Positions 45,828 through 55,135 of a DNA stretch of 64,000 nt are shown here, piece by piece. The translations under genes and the position numbers were made by a program. Origin of the DNA: Pseudoalteromonas sp. T1lg75 (GTDB lineage Bacteria; Pseudomonadota; Gammaproteobacteria; Enterobacterales; Alteromonadaceae); NCBI RefSeq assembly GCF_002964705.1, contig NZ_PQCD01000033.1:181757-245756 (forward strand). Reading direction: 5' to 3'. Positions within the stretch are counted from its first letter, which is position 1; each line of letters starts with the position of its first letter. The notes under the pieces are model-generated. The model was not told the origin of the DNA. It made no database searches and saw only the letters and a program-made list of their open reading frames with translations.

Positions 45828-47684
45828 CTAGTTGCTGCACTTTTTACCGCGGCAGGGTTTATCACCGCCGCTGCCACCACCACCACTTTCGGTGACCTCC
45901 ACACTTACCCAGCTCGACCAGGATGAGGCGCCGCTATTATTAAAAGCCCGAAGGCGATAGCGGAAGGTGCCGGTGCCGCTGGCATCTACTATGGCGGTCT
46001 GATCGGCGCTAATTGGGCCAATGGATGTGCTGGACTGCCACACCCCCGCCAGTTTTTTATGGGCCTTTTCTCGCTGTAATTCGTAGCCACTCTCGCCGCT
46101 CACATCATTCCAGCTAAGTTGTGCGGTGCCATTAGCGCCGTCAGCAACGATAAAATTACCGGGAGTAAGGGGCGGTTGCGGATTGCTGCTGGCGCTTAGG
46201 GCGCCGGCGAGATTAAGGCGACCGTGCTGCGACCAGGCTTGCATATTTTGCCCCCCGGCACCACTGATGTCAGCGCCTTGCTCCAAGTGCTCACGCACGG
46301 CCTGGTTACAAGGTACGCCCGGCGCGGCTTCGCAGGTGGCAGGATCCGCCAGTCCGTCACTATAGAAATGTGCCCAAACCATTGCCGCCGCACCGGCGAC
46401 ATGAGGGCTGGCCATGGAGGTGCCGGAATACCAATCCAGGCAGGCATCGTTGTCGGGGTCAAAAATAGTCCCCAAAATCTCCGCATAGAAGACACAGAGC
46501 TCGTTGGGTACGGTGGAGATAATATGATCCCCCGGTGCCATCATGGATATCCAATTACCGAAATTGGAAAATGAAGCCCTGTCATCATTTCGTTCGGTGG
46601 CGCCCACGGCCAGTACGGGGTCGTAGGCCGCCGGGTAGGTGAGGGTGTTAACGCCGTCGTTACCGGCCGCAGCGATAAGCACTGTGCCTTTGCTCCAGGC
46701 ATAGTCGACGGCATCGGACTCGGTCTGTGTCCAGCCGCCAAGACCGGCAGGGTCGCCATTTTCATCCACCGAGTCACTGGCATAACTCATGTTGATCACA
46801 TGGTAGCCGTTGTCGGCGGCATAGGTGATCGCCGCGGCGGATGAGGAAACCGGGCACACCCCGACTATCACATAAATGCCCAAGGGCGGCATTAGATCTA
46901 TGGTGTATTCAAAGCAGGTTTTCAGGTTGCCAACGGCGCTGTTCCAACCGACGCCGGCAATGCCGATATCATTGTTGGTGGCCGCGGCGGCTATGCCAGC
47001 CACATGGCTGCCGTGGGCGGCAACATCATCGAGGGTGGTGCTGTAGTCGGCAACAAAACTGACTTCTTCAATGCATTTGCCGGGGGCAATAAATTCAAGG
47101 CTGCCGCCGGGTCGTGCAGCTGTTCGGCAGTCGACGCCGGTATCGAGAATAGCAATTTTCACTTGATTGGAGCCGGTGCTGATATCCCAGCCTTCGGGCG
47201 CATCAATATCCGCGTCCACCCGACCGACAAATTCTTGTTGCCCTGTTTCTGGGTTCATCAGCAATTGCCCGGTATTATTCAGGCCCCATTGCTCGTTAAA
47301 CCATTGGTTGTCGGTGCCGGTGGGCGGCGGATCTTGCCCTTCATCGGGGATCAACAAGACCCGGTAGTGATCCGGCTCGGCGTAAACGACATTGGGATTG
47401 TTGCTGAACATCTTGATACTTTTACCAACGCTGCCCACGGGCACTTCAATTACATGCACATTCAGCGGCGACAACACCCTTACTTGCGAGCCACCGGCCA
47501 TGGCCGCCATCTGGCCGATCTCATTGGCCTTGGTGCCTGGTTTGAATTTCACCAGTACCGGTCAGGGGCGTAGGCGGGGATGTCATGACTGCCCGGAACC
47601 ACTACGGCGCCAGGTGAGGCAAGGGCATGGGTATAAACCAGAGCAAACAGCAGCGACAGCAAAAGACGATTAAAACTTTGCACT
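45828..47684 (-). pseudogene. Exported subtilisin-family protease with an N-terminal frameshift
   Basis: A GTG at 47684, after AGGAG, opens a signal peptide (QSFNRLLLSLLFALVYTHALA) that soon reaches a stop. The mature part is open in another frame from 47552 (GTG) to 45828, 574 residues. At 47556-47557 the bases CGG-TA-CTG-GTG lack one nucleotide relative to the expected DR-x-LVKFKPG of S8 proteases, so a single-base deletion separates signal and protease. The catalytic residues remain: ILDTGVD, AHGSHVAG and SGTSMASPHVAG. An Fn3-like domain and GGGGSGGDKPCRGKKCSN end the protein. Without the signal peptide it could not be exported. A sequencing error is possible. Confidence 0.8.
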
Positions 47685-47915
47685 TTCTCTCTCCTTTGAA
47701 CTTTTTAAATGTTTCCTGTCGGCGCTACCGCAAGGTCACCTCCCGACCTTACGCCGCTTACTGTGCCCACGTTTGCCAAATTTGGTTGCCAAAGTTGGCT
47801 GCCAAGAACGGCTGCACAGAACTGCTTAATCTCCTAAGTCTAGAAGTCTTCTGGGGCTTAGCAATGTTCGATGGTGTGATTGGTACTTTAGGAGTAAGCC
47901 TAAAAGTAGAGACAC

Positions 47916-47940
47916 AAAAGCCCCGCATAGCAGCGAGGCT
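47916..47940 (-). terminator. Terminator of the YebE-like gene
   Basis: On the minus strand AGCCTCGC pairs with GCGGGGCT (two G-T pairs), followed by TTTT. It lies 23 bases after the stop at 47963. Confidence 0.7.
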
Positions 47941-47962
47941 CGATATGTTCTTTTTAAAAGTG

Positions 47963-48658
47963 CTAGAGGTTTTGTTGATGTACCAATTGGTTATGAATGC
48001 TGGTCACCAATTCTTGTGGTATGCACAGCTGATTTGCCAGCGTATCGAGGTATAGCCTTGATGCGGGCTGCGTTAGATCGATGGCGTCGACGCTGGCGGC
48101 GTAGACCTCAATGCCGGTTTGCGCATCCGGTATCGCGCTCACCAGCTCAGACAAGGTCAGGGGCTGGCGTAATTCGTCAAAGAGCATGGCTTTTTCCTCG
48201 ACCGTGAGCGCCATATTTTCCACGCTGGCGAAGATTTTTTGTCGTTCTAATTCGTCGATATGACCATCTGCATAGGCGGCGGCGATCATCGCTCGCATTA
48301 ACAATAATTGTCCCGACTCATTGTTATCATCGATCACGTCCTCAAACGCCTGCTCGGGCATACGATCTGGGGTGTAATCAAAGATGCGGCCACCGTGATT
48401 GTCTGAGTGCCCTTGGTACTCTTTGTGTACTTGATTGCTCTGCCTGGCATCGCTTTTTTGCGAGTATTGCTGATAGGCCTTCCAGGCAAGCCCTCCGACC
48501 GCGGCCAGGGCTCCGTATTTAAGCGCCTTTTTACCGACTTTCTTGCCTTTTTTTCCCGTGGCCAGGCTGGTCAATCCGCCGCCGGTCACGCCGCCTAAAA
48601 AGCCGCTGAGCGCCCCGGATTTATTCAGGCTGCCCACGAGTTTTTGTAATTCTTTCAT
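47963..48658 (-). CDS. DUF533/YebE-family membrane protein with a TerB-like domain
   Basis: A 231-residue protein from the ATG at 48658, chosen because AGGA lies seven bases upstream (a GTG just before it is also possible). It begins with a Gly-rich, possibly membrane-inserting region (GALSGFLGGVTGGGLTSLATG) and a short hydrophobic stretch (YGALAAVGGLAWKAY). The C-terminal half matches the TerB-like helices of YebE/DUF533: LLLMRAMIAAAYADGHIDELERQKIF. The role is unknown, though such proteins are often linked to envelope stress. It follows the ABC exporter genes on the same strand but with a 150-base gap. Confidence 0.85.
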   Translation of the reverse strand: MKELQKLVGSLNKSGALSGFLGGVTGGGLTSLATGKKGKKVGKKALKYGALAAVGGLAWKAYQQYSQKSDARQSNQVHKEYQGHSDNHGGRIFDYTPDRMPEQAFEDVIDDNNESGQLLLMRAMIAAAYADGHIDELERQKIFASVENMALTVEEKAMLFDELRQPLTLSELVSAIPDAQTGIEVYAASVDAIDLTQPASRLYLDTLANQLCIPQELVTSIHNQLVHQQNL

Positions 48659-48812
48659 CACTGCATCCTTTTCTCTGTGTTGGTCACACCTTATGCCAAT
48701 TGTTTTGAAATGAAAACGCCGGTTTTGTTACAAAGCGCTACAGAGTCGGCGCTAAGTCTACATGGTGCCGACTAACAGCACTTTTTAAACCTGGATTTGG
48801 GACAAGTGGCTA

Positions 48813-49925
48813 TCAATCCAGCGTTTTAGTGAAACGCCTGGCGGCAAAGAAAACGCCAAAAAGGGTAAAGGCGCCAAGCCACAGCGAGTCTTGCCATAAA
48901 CTGGAGAGCTCAGCGCTGCGCAGCACTAGCCCCCTGATAATACGCATAAAATGGGTGGCGGGCAGGGCTTCGGCAATCCATTGAGCGGCGACGGGCATGC
49001 CTTCGTAGGGAAACATAAACCCCGACAGTAAAATGGAGGGCAGCAGCACGAACAGGGTCATCTGCATTGCCTGCAACTGACTGCGTGCCAGGGTCGAAAT
49101 CAAAAGTCCTAACGCCAGGCTTGCGGAGATAAACAACAGTGAACCGAGCAAAATCTCATGAGGCTTGCCATGAATAGGTACATCAAACATCAGGTAGCCC
49201 AAGCCTAAGACTATCACCACCTGAATTAAACCAACGAAAATATAGGGGACAATCTTGGCTATCATCAGCTCCAAGGGGCGCACCGGCGTTGTGATTAAAA
49301 GCTCCAGATTGCCTCTTTCGCGTTCACGGACAATGGCAATGCTGGTGAACAGCACCATGGTCATACTCAAGATCACCGCAAGTAATCCGGGCACTATATT
49401 CACCGCCGTTCTGCGGCTGGGGTTGTAATAAAGTGCCACTTCGAAGGTATTGTTGGCATCGAGTAATGTCTGCCCGGCATTGGCAGATTTGGGGTCCAGG
49501 GTAAACGGCATATTCTGCAAGCCGGAGATGGCGCCGCCAATCACGCTGTCGGTGCCATCCACCAGCCAGTGGGCAAGGGCGCGTTGTTGCGCCAGGCGCT
49601 GGTTTATATCATGGGGAATGACGAGCACGGCCCGTACTTCGCCCGTCCCAATAGCAGCCTTTGCCGCTTTCGGGGTGTCAAAGGTCTTGGTGAAATTCAC
49701 TATTTGGGTCGCCCGCACGGTTTCAAGCAGTAAACGGCCGGTTTGATTATGGCTTTGATCAACCAGCGCAACGGGGATATGACGCACATCGGTATTGATG
49801 GCGTAACCAAACAGCGTCAGTTGTATTAAGGGGATCATTACTATCATGGCAAAGGTGAGCCTATCCCGTGCCAGTTGCTTTACTTCTTTGAACATCACCG
49901 CACGAATGCGGGCAAAGGAAATCAT
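48813..49925 (-). CDS. ABC-2-type transporter permease (YbhR/YhhJ-like)
   Basis: A 370-residue membrane protein. One N-terminal helix (LTFAMIVMIPLIQLTLFGYAI) precedes a large periplasmic domain, then five C-terminal helices with the ABC-2 signature region ERERGNLELLITTPVRPLELMIAK. The last gene of a three-gene exporter operon, overlapping the ATPase gene by four bases. The E. coli relatives YbhF-YbhS-YbhR and YhiI-RbbA-YhhJ export drugs or ions. Here there is one permease rather than two. Confidence 0.92.
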   Translation of the reverse strand: MISFARIRAVMFKEVKQLARDRLTFAMIVMIPLIQLTLFGYAINTDVRHIPVALVDQSHNQTGRLLLETVRATQIVNFTKTFDTPKAAKAAIGTGEVRAVLVIPHDINQRLAQQRALAHWLVDGTDSVIGGAISGLQNMPFTLDPKSANAGQTLLDANNTFEVALYYNPSRRTAVNIVPGLLAVILSMTMVLFTSIAIVRERERGNLELLITTPVRPLELMIAKIVPYIFVGLIQVVIVLGLGYLMFDVPIHGKPHEILLGSLLFISASLALGLLISTLARSQLQAMQMTLFVLLPSILLSGFMFPYEGMPVAAQWIAEALPATHFMRIIRGLVLRSAELSSLWQDSLWLGAFTLFGVFFAARRFTKTLD

Positions 49926-50848
49926 TCTCTGCTATCTCCCGTAACGCTCACAAACACATCTTCCAATGTTGGGCGAGCCTGGGTGAGCTCTGCATTGTGT
50001 AGCTCTGGGTACTGGGATTTAAGCCAGTCGATTGGGTTGGGTATTTGCTCATAGACGAGGACGCGCAGGCGCACTCCTAGCTGTGCGGCGGAGCGCACCT
50101 GTTCATTGGCGATCAGTTTAGATTTTAATGAGCGCAAACCGGAGGTTTTGACCTCAACAATGTTCACCCCCATCTTCTGCATTAATTCATCCGGCGAGCC
50201 ATCGGCGCGTATTGCCCCAGACTCCATAATCGCCAAGCGGTGGCATCGTTCCGCTTCGTCCATATAATGGGTGGTGACCAAGATGGTGGTGCCTTGCTCG
50301 GATAAGTCGAATAGCTTCTCCCAAAAATCCCGTCGATTTTCCGGGTCCACGGCGGAGGTGGGCTCATCGAGAAACAGTAGCTCGGGCTTATTGATGGTGG
50401 CGCAGGCCAAAGACAAACGTTGTTTTTCTCCGCCACTCATGCCGCCGACCATTTGCTTTTGTAAGGCATGCAGCCCGTAGGTGTCGATTTGCTCTAGGCA
50501 GCGAGCTTTAAGCTCTGTGCCGGCTAAACCGTAAATCTGCCCCATAAAAAACAGGTTTTCTTCCACCGTTAAATCTTCATACAAGGAGAACTTCTGGGTC
50601 ATGTAGCCTATCCTTAGCCTTAATGCGTCTGCTTGGCGAGGAATGGCCAGCCCCAATACCTCAACTTGGCCGGTGGTTGGCGTAAGTAACCCGGTAAGCA
50701 CCCGAATGGTGGTCGACTTGCCGCAGCCATTGGGCCCTAAAAAGCCATAGATATTGCCTTTTTCCACCTTCAGCGAAATGTTGTCCACGGCTTTTAAGGT
50801 GCCAAACTGTTTGCTGAGATTGTGCGCTTGAATCACCAGTTCGGTCAT
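49922..50848 (-). CDS. ABC transporter ATP-binding protein
   Basis: A 308-residue ATPase. The Walker A is GPNGCGKST, the signature GGMSGGEKQRLS (variant of LSGGQ), the Walker B LLFLDEPTSAVDP and the switch His in VTTHYMDEA. It overlaps the upstream HlyD-type gene and the downstream permease gene by four bases each. It drives the exporter. Confidence 0.94.
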   Translation of the reverse strand: MTELVIQAHNLSKQFGTLKAVDNISLKVEKGNIYGFLGPNGCGKSTTIRVLTGLLTPTTGQVEVLGLAIPRQADALRLRIGYMTQKFSLYEDLTVEENLFFMGQIYGLAGTELKARCLEQIDTYGLHALQKQMVGGMSGGEKQRLSLACATINKPELLFLDEPTSAVDPENRRDFWEKLFDLSEQGTTILVTTHYMDEAERCHRLAIMESGAIRADGSPDELMQKMGVNIVEVKTSGLRSLKSKLIANEQVRSAAQLGVRLRVLVYEQIPNPIDWLKSQYPELHNAELTQARPTLEDVFVSVTGDSRE

Positions 50849-51801
50849 AATGAGTCCAACTTGATCTGCACTGGAATGCCCGCAGGCAGGGCCTGGGTGC
50901 TTGCAGGTAGGTCAATTTCGGTCAAATAGACCAGACGCGAGCGATCGCCTTCGCTCATGCTGCGATAGGGCGTAAAGGCGGGCTCCACAGACACCCAACG
51001 TATGATACCGGCGACCTCTTTTTCCACCCCATCGATACGCACCATGACTTCTTTACCGGCGATTATGTTCGCCTTGTAGGGCTCGGGAACATAGACTCGG
51101 GCATAGGGGGTGCTGTTAGCCTGTAAAATGGCGACCACACTGTGTTCATCCACCCGCTCACCTACATTGTAGGGGAGTGAATCCAAAATACCGTCGCGGG
51201 ATGCTCTTACGGTTAGCTCTGCCAAGACGGTTTGTTCATATTCGACATCCGCTTGAGCCGCCGCTAGCGTCGCTCTGGCCAGTTGAATGTCTTCTATGCG
51301 CGCCCCGTTAAGGAGTTTATTGAGGTTTTGCTGGGCCACCTCGACCGCCGCTTTGGCCAAATCCCGGGCGGCAATGGCACTGTCTAACTCTCTTTGTGAG
51401 GCCAGGGATTTGGCCACCAACTCTTGTGTGCGACTAAGCTGCAACTCGGCTTCATGGGCGGTGGCGTTTGCCGAGGCCAAGTTCGCTTCGCCGGCGAGAA
51501 TGTCTTCCGCTCTCTCGCCATTGAGTAATTTTGTCAGCTGCATTTGCGCTTGCTGCTCAACCGCCTTGGCCTTGTTTAAGGTCGCTAATTGCTTGGTGTG
51601 ATTAAATTCAACGAGAATATCGCCCGCTTTTACCTGCGATCCTTCTGCAATCGGCTGTGCCACGATGATTTCATTGGATGTGGCCAACAGCGTGATTCTG
51701 TCTCGCTCAAGAATACCGAACGCGGTATTGGAGTCGTTGTCGGTGCATGCCATTAAGCTTGTTAGCAAAACGAACCAAAGCGGGATGTATCTCAATTTCA
51801 T
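50845..51801 (-). CDS. HlyD-family membrane-fusion protein, probable lipoprotein
   Basis: A 318-residue periplasmic adaptor. The signal has lipobox LMAC. A biotinyl/lipoyl-like hairpin (IAEGSQVKAGDILVEFNHTK) is followed by an Ala/Gln/Glu-rich coiled-coil, then the second lipoyl half (TVRASRDGILDSLPYNVGERVDEHS) and a beta-barrel. This is the YbhG/YhiI type that links ABC-2 transporters to an outer-membrane channel. It is the first gene of the operon. The outer-membrane partner is not in the window. Confidence 0.92.
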   Translation of the reverse strand: MKLRYIPLWFVLLTSLMACTDNDSNTAFGILERDRITLLATSNEIIVAQPIAEGSQVKAGDILVEFNHTKQLATLNKAKAVEQQAQMQLTKLLNGERAEDILAGEANLASANATAHEAELQLSRTQELVAKSLASQRELDSAIAARDLAKAAVEVAQQNLNKLLNGARIEDIQLARATLAAAQADVEYEQTVLAELTVRASRDGILDSLPYNVGERVDEHSVVAILQANSTPYARVYVPEPYKANIIAGKEVMVRIDGVEKEVAGIIRWVSVEPAFTPYRSMSEGDRSRLVYLTEIDLPASTQALPAGIPVQIKLDSL

Positions 51802-52080
51802 GGAGCTCGCCCAAGGTTAGGAGCAAATTAGTAAATAACGTCCTGTTAGATATAAGTTTAATTTAAATCTGTGAAATGTTTGGTGGTAATGAAGATATTT
51901 ATTAGGAAAGCCACATTGACAATTAATGGCAAAGCCGACCACTAGGACGGCTTTGCGCGGCGTAGACGTTAAGTAGAGCACAGGGTGCCGAACGGCGCTA
52001 GCGGCCGCTCGGACTAACGCTATTTTTACGCTTTTATCGCGATATGATTAGGGGGCTGCGTTTGCATAAGAATCAACCCA

Positions 52081-53946
52081 CTATTTAGCCAAGTTGGCGA
52101 TTTGCTTTGCCAGCTCGGTGGGGTTACCCGCATTTCTATTGGCTAGCACGATGACGACCAGCTCATTGCCAAAGTCTAAGCGCCAATAGGTCTTGGCACC
52201 GTTTTGTGCGCCAGAATGGCCAAAGACGTTATTTTTCCAGAAGGATTTTCGTGTACTGTCCTTGGTTACTTGACCTGCGAATAGCTTCAGTCCAAGACGT
52301 GCCATATCGGTGGCCGAAGACTCCAGGCCTCCACCGGCATACTTCCAGCTAATATTGTCTCTCTTCGCTTCAGATGTCGCACTTTTGTAGATCATTGCCC
52401 GCTCTTTCACGGATTTTTTCATATTCTCAGCCCGCAATGTGGGTAAACCAAGCGACTGTCCGAAGTGTTGCTCAATCAGTTTTGGGAAACTGGATTTAGC
52501 CGCCCCTTCAAGCGCCGCTCCGGCAACGGTATAGGCATGAGTGCTGTAACATCGCTTGCTGCCCGGAGAAAACCTCAGAGCGTCATCGATAAACAGGGAC
52601 ATGGCCTGGTTTTGCGTCGAAAATTGGCTAGAACTCTTGTCTTTTCCGGCAAGGCTCTTAGGCACCCAACAACACTTGGGATCCGTGTTCTTACAATCTT
52701 TAGGTCTGCGGGAACCCTTATAGTGTCGAATGCCCGAACGGTGTTCCAGTAATTGGCGTACGGTATGCGTGTGGGCGGAGGGCAAATCGGACACGTAATC
52801 AAGGGTGGGGTTATCTACAGATAATTTATTTTGATCGATTAAACGCATTGCCAATATAGCGGTTACCGGCTTGCTGACCGAAGCGAGACGGTAAATCGTC
52901 CCTGCATGGGCTGCGCTCTTATCCTTCACATTGGCCAATCCAAAGCCGCGTTCATAGACTATCTTGCCTTTTTTGCCTATGGCTACACTGACGCCCGGGA
53001 TATTGTTGTCTTTACGGTATTTTTCTACGAGCTTATCGATACTTTTACGTGGACCCCAGCTCAGGCGCTCGCCATTTTGCCGCCAAACACCCGCATATCG
53101 AGTACCCTTGTTAGTGTTATAGGCCTCAAAATCCTCTAGCCGATAACCTTGATCTTTAGCGGTCTTCCAAGCGTTAGCATACCCTTGGGCTGACATATCA
53201 CGGAGGGCTTTCCAACCGCGTTTATTGGTGTTCTTCACCCAGATTGCGGCATACTGATGTTTGCCACCGAGACGATATGATTCCAGATCAAGTACCCGAT
53301 AGCCTTGGTCTCTAAAGCTTTTGAACTTCTCGGCATACTGAGATGCAGACATATTTCTAAACTCGGCCCAGGCAGTGTTGCCGGTATTTTTAACCCAGAT
53401 AGCAGAATAAGCCGTTTTTCCCCCATTTTTATAGGCTTCAATATCCACCATCCGATAACCATTGGCTTTGTTCTTATTAAACTTTTCTTTGAACTGAGCC
53501 TCGTTTAAATTGCGGTACGACAGCCATTTTATGTTTTCTTTGTTTTCCACCCACACACCGGCATAGCGCATGCTATTTCCGACTTTGTAGGCCTCTTGAT
53601 CAATTAAACGATATTTATCTTTGAGGGAGTTCCAGGTATTAGAAAACTGCTCATGGGTTTGATCTCTGAGGCTTCGCCATTTTCGATTGTCTGTGTTGTG
53701 CTGCCAAATTGCAGAATACAGACGTTTGCCGTTCACTTTATCGACCTCGATATCGACTACGCGATAGCCTTGGCGTGATTTCTTTTTAAAATATTCTCCG
53801 AACTTTTCACTTGAATAACCACGAATACTGGACCAACCAACCTGATCGGGGTCATCGATTGATTGCGCCGACGCGGTATTAAAGAGCAGGATACTGATAA
53901 TCAACAAAGCCGCCGATATGCTTTGTATGGTATTAGCTCGATTCAT
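52081..53946 (-). CDS. Serine beta-lactamase-fold protein with five N-terminal tandem repeats (BTRD1-like)
   Basis: A 621-residue exported protein. After the signal (SISAALLIISILLFNTASA) come five repeats of about 50 residues (residues about 35-300). Each starts W-x-x-[IL/F]R, contains GYR-x-x-D-x-E-x-Y and ends YA-x-[IV]W-x-N, resembling the bacterial tandem repeat domain type. A serine-hydrolase domain follows with Ser356-x-x-Lys359 (SVSK), a YSTHAY motif in place of Tyr-x-Asn, and GHSGAQ in place of the KTG motif. It could be a beta-lactamase-like esterase or peptidase rather than an antibiotic-resistance enzyme. Substrate unknown. Confidence 0.85.
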   Translation of the reverse strand: MNRANTIQSISAALLIISILLFNTASAQSIDDPDQVGWSSIRGYSSEKFGEYFKKKSRQGYRVVDIEVDKVNGKRLYSAIWQHNTDNRKWRSLRDQTHEQFSNTWNSLKDKYRLIDQEAYKVGNSMRYAGVWVENKENIKWLSYRNLNEAQFKEKFNKNKANGYRMVDIEAYKNGGKTAYSAIWVKNTGNTAWAEFRNMSASQYAEKFKSFRDQGYRVLDLESYRLGGKHQYAAIWVKNTNKRGWKALRDMSAQGYANAWKTAKDQGYRLEDFEAYNTNKGTRYAGVWRQNGERLSWGPRKSIDKLVEKYRKDNNIPGVSVAIGKKGKIVYERGFGLANVKDKSAAHAGTIYRLASVSKPVTAILAMRLIDQNKLSVDNPTLDYVSDLPSAHTHTVRQLLEHRSGIRHYKGSRRPKDCKNTDPKCCWVPKSLAGKDKSSSQFSTQNQAMSLFIDDALRFSPGSKRCYSTHAYTVAGAALEGAAKSSFPKLIEQHFGQSLGLPTLRAENMKKSVKERAMIYKSATSEAKRDNISWKYAGGGLESSATDMARLGLKLFAGQVTKDSTRKSFWKNNVFGHSGAQNGAKTYWRLDFGNELVVIVLANRNAGNPTELAKQIANLAK

Positions 53947-54250
53947 CTTAATCTCCTTTTGGGCTTTCCCGAGTGAACGTAGGTGATATTTAAACTCCCG
54001 TACCTGGGCATGAAGGAAGCCAAACCGCTTGTTATCGAGACCTTGCTAGGTCACCTACCATACAAGAAAGCCTAATTCATGAAGGTTAAAAGTCCAACGA
54101 CAGTGCCTCTATCGTTTTTTTACCTGCTTCGCCAATTGTCTAGAGCAAAGCATGTGCAGGCTCAAGCAGCACCAAGGTGGATATTTACGGAAAAATATGC
54201 ACTAATAAAATAATCACAAAAACTAAATAACTATTCACGGTGTAAGACTT
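53947..54250. other. Intergenic region, 304 bases, no gene seen
   Basis: It separates the divergent repeat-hydrolase and response-regulator genes and should hold their promoters. GACCTTGCTAGGTC near 54042 is a short imperfect palindrome. CGACAG-N5-CTATCG followed by T7 near 54098-54121 looks like a small terminator, but it points rightward and no rightward gene precedes it. Confidence 0.4.
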
Positions 54251-54865
54251 ATGAGTGGTAGTGAAACCCAAAGCGTGTATGTAGTTGATGACGATCCTGT
54301 GGTGCTTGATGCCATTGCCGAGTTGCTGCAATCCGTCGAGTTAAACACCCATACCTATGCTTCGGCGCAGCAGTTTTTCGATGCCTACAACGACGACATG
54401 AGCGGCTGCCTGCTGCTTGATATTCGTATGCCCGACATGAACGGCATGGAGTTGCAAAAGCGCTTAAGTGGCATTAATGCCAAGCTTCCCATTATTTTTA
54501 TCAGCGGCCATGCCGATGTTTCACTGGCGGTGCGGGCGATGCGCGAGGGTGCCTTTGATCTAATTGAAAAACCATTTAGAGACAATGACTTGCTTGAATG
54601 CATTTATGGTGCCTTGAAAAAAGACAAGGAGGCTAGGGCGGGGCAAGCGGGACAGGCCGAGATTAAAAAAAGGCTGGCAACCCTAACTAACCGGGAGCGC
54701 GAAATTTATGATCTGGTGGTCGCCGGCAAGGCTAACAAGGTGATGGCCATCGAGCTGGGCGTGAGCCAGCGCACGGTGGAAATTCACCGCGCTCGGGTGT
54801 TTAAAAAAATGGCCGTGCGTTCGTTGGCCGAGCTGGTACGAATGAACACCATGCTAGACTCTTAG
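54251..54865 (+). CDS. FixJ/NarL-type response regulator, orphan
   Basis: A 204-residue regulator. The receiver has the acidic pair DDD near residue 13, phospho-acceptor Asp57 in LLLDIRMPDMNG and the conserved Lys in LIEKPFRD. The LuxR-type helix-turn-helix at the end reads LTNREREIYDLVVAGKANKVMAIELGVSQRTVEIHRARVFKKM, close to FixJ, TtrR and related regulators. No histidine kinase is adjacent, so it is an orphan here. It lies just before two large, apparently co-regulated secreted-protein genes. Confidence 0.93.
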   Translation: MSGSETQSVYVVDDDPVVLDAIAELLQSVELNTHTYASAQQFFDAYNDDMSGCLLLDIRMPDMNGMELQKRLSGINAKLPIIFISGHADVSLAVRAMREGAFDLIEKPFRDNDLLECIYGALKKDKEARAGQAGQAEIKKRLATLTNREREIYDLVVAGKANKVMAIELGVSQRTVEIHRARVFKKMAVRSLAELVRMNTMLDS

Positions 54866-54875
54866 CCTCATCTAT

Positions 54876-54903
54876 CCCAGCCCAGAGGTCCCAGCCCAGA
54901 GGT
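54876..54903 (+). repeat. 14-bp tandem duplication
   Basis: CCCAGCCCAGAGGT occurs twice in a row, immediately after the response-regulator stop. It is probably a recent replication slippage. Confidence 0.85.
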
Positions 54904-54968
54904 GCCGACGCTGGTCGGTCAGGGCGCCATTTATCTTTCTATAACACATCTTTTTTACATAAATATAA

Positions 54969-54994
54969 CGCTAACTGACTTTTGTCAGTTAGCG
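54969..54994 (+). promoter_or_regulatory. Palindromic upstream element of the first large secreted protein gene
   Basis: CGCTAACTGAC and GTCAGTTAGCG form a perfect 11-bp inverted repeat around TTTT. A TATACA box follows at 55028-55033 and the start codon at 55136. The core AACTGA...TTGTCAGTT and the following GTATACAAAA recur upstream of the paralogous gene at 60727. Confidence 0.55.
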
Positions 54995-55135
54995 CTCGTG
55001 TGTTTTCTGTAAATTGAACTGGCCAAGTATACAAAACCAAACTCAATAAGCGCTCGCGTGTGCATCTGCCGCGTCGGGCAAATGCGTTTCCCCCGCCTTA
55101 GGGAAACCGACAAACACATGTTGAGGAGGCTTTTG

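Noticed and set aside
47700..47840. TTGCCAAA-like repeats upstream of the frameshifted subtilase (GCCAAATTTGGTTGCCAAAGT region)
   Set aside because: The repeats are short and imperfect, and without a conserved partner sequence no regulator or array can be claimed.
52081..53946. Antibiotic-resistance beta-lactamase
   Set aside because: The tandem-repeat N-terminus and altered second and third motifs do not match resistance enzymes; only the fold is supported.
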